From Branchiostoma floridae (taxonomy: Eukaryota; Chordata; Leptocardii; Amphioxiformes; Branchiostomatidae), in contig NC_049992.1 of the NCBI RefSeq assembly GCF_000003815.2, forward strand, positions 10,218,755 through 10,282,754: a stretch of 64,000 bases of DNA, read 5' to 3'. Within the stretch, counting starts at the first letter, position 1; every line of letters begins with the position of its first letter. The notes beneath the pieces were generated by a model. The model searched no databases. It saw only the letters and a list, made by a program, of their open reading frames with translations, and was not told the origin of the DNA. Below, one piece after another: positions 63,201 to 64,000 of the stretch. Position numbers and translations under genes: made by a program.

Positions 63201-63729
63201 GATGGATAAGGTATATGTATGTATGTATAATGCATAAACATTTACATGCTACGCTTTATATACAAGGATGCAAGGAGTATGTACTTTAAGAACATAATCT
63301 AGTAAATATCATTTGTATGACTGCAAGCATAGGAGCCAACTAAAACATATCTTTCATGTTATGCATTTTGAGATATTCTTCTACTAATAGAGTAAGCAAC
63401 CAGCATCCAATGCACACTAAAAACTGACAACTGCAAGGTCTCCTATTTCATAGCTTAATTGACACTGCACCCCAAAGTCTGTGTTTAGAGTATAGGGTGC
63501 CACTGCCTGTCAGCAAGTTTAACATTTATGTCAGGAGTCTCACCCTAGGTTATTAATCACCACGTCTTAAGTTACAAGAATGCTCCCTGCAACTTGTTGG
63601 AAAGTGAGAAAAACAGACTATAAGGAAAACAAACGGCATCCATTACTTACCCTTTCATGACCGAGCCCACATAAATTCCGCCGTCCTTGCCATCGCCCAC
63701 TATACTGATACCCAGGAAATTTACATTAT
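51026..63729 (-). CDS. DVL: Dishevelled, PDZ to C-terminus (5' part outside window)
   Basis: Cytoplasmic hub of Wnt signalling that links Frizzled to Axin/beta-catenin and planar polarity branches. Eight minus-strand exons (63651-63729, 62829-62957, 62485-62552, 61487-61549, 59212-59307, 55587-55718, 54605-54781, 54005-54262) plus the last (51026-51294) join in frame. Order: PDZ (F-L-G-I-S-I-V-G carboxylate loop), S/T-rich linker, DEP ([25 protein letters not shown]), Pro/Tyr/Gly-rich tail, and the conserved C-terminus [16 protein letters not shown]. The DIX domain and basic region must lie beyond 64000. Vertebrate-like but probably the single pre-duplication gene. Confidence 0.96.
51295..54004 (-). 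other. DVL last intron (2.7 kb)
   Basis: No further exon recognised. Open frames at 52554-53063 and 53154-53531 (minus) lack splice context and family resemblance. Confidence 0.6.
54005..54262 (-). CDS. DVL: DVL exon: post-DEP Pro/Tyr-rich region
   Basis: TTTCAG acceptor, CCTG|GTGAGG donor, 258 nt. Starts D-M-A-N-L-S-L like vertebrate DVL, then D-T-L-A-P-L-P and a P/Y/G-rich stretch ending T-A-S-Q-H-S-G-S. The vertebrate P-P-P-Y-H-E-L AP-2-binding motif is replaced by [10 protein letters not shown]. Confidence 0.94.
54605..54781 (-). CDS. DVL: DVL exon: DEP core
   Basis: GTCCCCAG acceptor, AGGG|GTAGGT donor, 177 nt. Encodes [26 protein letters not shown] and [13 protein letters not shown], the membrane- and Frizzled-interacting DEP face. 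Confidence 0.97.
54876..55047. mobile_element. MITE of the 2696 family (copy 2, left end degenerate)
   Basis: Shares GGGATATCAAGTCGACGGAC, GCAGTTTGAAACCACCG, CCATTGACTTGATATCCC and the right terminus GGATAAAGGTGAACTAACGT with the element at 2696-2920. It lies in the DVL intron between the two DEP-encoding exons. Confidence 0.7.
55587..55718 (-). CDS. DVL: DVL exon: start of DEP domain
   Basis: CACTGCAG acceptor, ATAG|GTGAGT donor, 132 nt. Encodes [25 protein letters not shown] and K-I-T-I-P-N-A-F-I. Confidence 0.96.
56570..56710. other. Assembly gap in DVL intron
   Basis: 141 N. The surrounding 55.75-59.2 kb intron shows no supported exon; 57.75-58.1 kb carries loose repeats of the form GGGACCAGGTGTGCCAC. 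Confidence 0.98.
58816..58988. mobile_element. hAT-type MITE with perfect 8-bp target duplication (DVL intron)
   Basis: Same family as 37959-38262: starts TAGGGGTAGGTATGG, ends TACCCACCACTA. Identical GTCAGGAC 8-mers flank it at 58808-58815 and 58989-58996. Confidence 0.9.
58996..59090. repeat. Interspersed repeat shared with 44436-44530 (copy 2)
   Basis: See the copy at 44436. Here the hAT MITE 58816-58988 and its target duplication abut the left edge; TAATACACCGTATGA follows at the right, like TAATACACCATATGA near 44948, so the two ends of a longer element may be recognisable. Confidence 0.7.
59212..59307 (-). CDS. DVL: DVL exon: S/T-rich PDZ-DEP linker
   Basis: CCCACAG acceptor, GAAA|GTAAGT donor, 96 nt. 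Encodes [18 protein letters not shown], the conserved serine/threonine cluster before the DEP domain. Confidence 0.94.
61487..61549 (-). CDS. DVL: DVL exon with NAGNAG acceptor
   Basis: Minus-strand TTTTCCCAGCAG offers two acceptors 3 nt apart, so the exon ends at 61549 or 61546. They give R-S-A-E-P-I-R or R-S-E-P-I-R; the second matches vertebrate DVL. Then [15 protein letters not shown]. Donor AGGC|GTAAGT. Confidence 0.94.
61838..61885 (+). mobile_element. Hairpin plus (TCTG)n, microsatellite-linked element (copy 2)
   Basis: TACCTCCATGAAAAATGGAGGTA forms a hairpin, followed by AGTTTAAGGTGTGTC and (TCTG)4. This is the reverse-orientation counterpart of 9056-9116. Confidence 0.55.
61999..62451. 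other. Assembly gap in DVL intron
   Basis: 453 N between the exons at 61487-61549 and 62485-62552. The phases of these two exons fit directly, so no constitutive exon needs to be hidden here. Confidence 0.98.
62485..62552 (-). CDS. DVL: DVL exon: end of PDZ
   Basis: TTTTGCAG acceptor, AGAT|GTAAGT donor, 68 nt. Encodes [12 protein letters not shown] and G-Y-F-T-I-P-R. Confidence 0.95.
62829..62957 (-). CDS. DVL: DVL exon: PDZ core
   Basis: CTTCACAG acceptor, CCAGG|GTAAGA donor, 129 nt. Encodes [17 protein letters not shown] and [14 protein letters not shown], essentially identical to vertebrate DVLs. Confidence 0.97.
63651..63729 (-). CDS. DVL: DVL exon: start of PDZ domain
   Basis: Minus-strand CCTCACAG acceptor, AAAGG|GTAAGT donor, 79 nt. 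Encodes [11 protein letters not shown] and [11 protein letters not shown], the peptide-binding groove of the PDZ domain. Upstream exons are outside the window. Confidence 0.95.
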
Positions 63730-64000
63730 CTGTGAGGAGGGGAGAAAAAGAATGAGAAAATATGGTCAGCTGGCACGACATACATCACAGCACAGGAAGC
63801 AGTAAAGACCAAACCGATATCCAGATATCTATCCACAGGACATGAGGAAATAGTAGGAATTTGTGCACAGCTTCTCACGTTTAAAATCCAGCTGAGGTGT
63901 GTATAGCTGGTGTCAGTTTTACGAAAGGCAGGTCAATGTTATGTAACTTGTGGCCATTTTACGTCACTCAATAACCACACATTTTATGTGAATTTGTGAA

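Overview
The window is animal (deuterostome) nuclear DNA. Its coding content is split into short exons with GT..AG junctions and conserved phases, introns run from a few hundred bases to 6.5 kb, and much of the non-coding sequence is short inverted-repeat elements. Gene content and repeat style suggest a cephalochordate (amphioxus, Branchiostoma-like). That is an inference from vertebrate-like but single-copy gene architecture (one calsyntenin, one Dishevelled), the LZIC-calsyntenin neighbourhood and the abundance of MITEs; I could not search a database. Six runs of N (1600-1792, 8343-8442, 14965-15157, 32447-32546, 56570-56710, 61999-62451) are assembly gaps.

Layout. 1-3499: the 5' part of an unrecognised minus-strand gene (start codon at 3497-3499) plus repeats. 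3500-4000: a likely bidirectional promoter. 5112-10552 (+): LZIC, six coding exons, 190 aa, complete. 10553-23991: 13 kb without a gene I can support, holding several MITE-like elements. 23992-42863 (+): calsyntenin, 19 coding exons giving 1049 aa, with a possible extra 45-nt cassette exon and two alternative last exons; the 3'UTR probably ends near 44.2 kb. 44.4-45.0 kb: a composite palindromic/tandem repeat. 45700-46359 (+): EXOSC5/RRP46 in a single exon. 46915-47652: a TIR element. 51026-63729 (-): Dishevelled from the PDZ domain to the C-terminus; the DIX-encoding 5' exons lie beyond the right edge.

How the genes relate. LZIC and Dishevelled belong to the Wnt/beta-catenin area. Calsyntenin is a kinesin-1 cargo adaptor and synaptic cadherin, and EXOSC5 is a core exosome subunit. 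They do not form a functional cluster. Their linkage looks like old conserved synteny: LZIC and CLSTN1 are close neighbours at human 1p36.22, and DVL1 lies on the same arm.

All exon boundaries were read by hand from translation, splice dinucleotides and phase. Every calsyntenin, LZIC and DVL junction given here keeps the reading frame. The most interesting observations are the two tandem calsyntenin terminal exons, each encoding its own kinesin-light-chain motif, and an in-frame 45-nt candidate microexon that would place an R-T-K-R furin-like site in the calsyntenin ectodomain.
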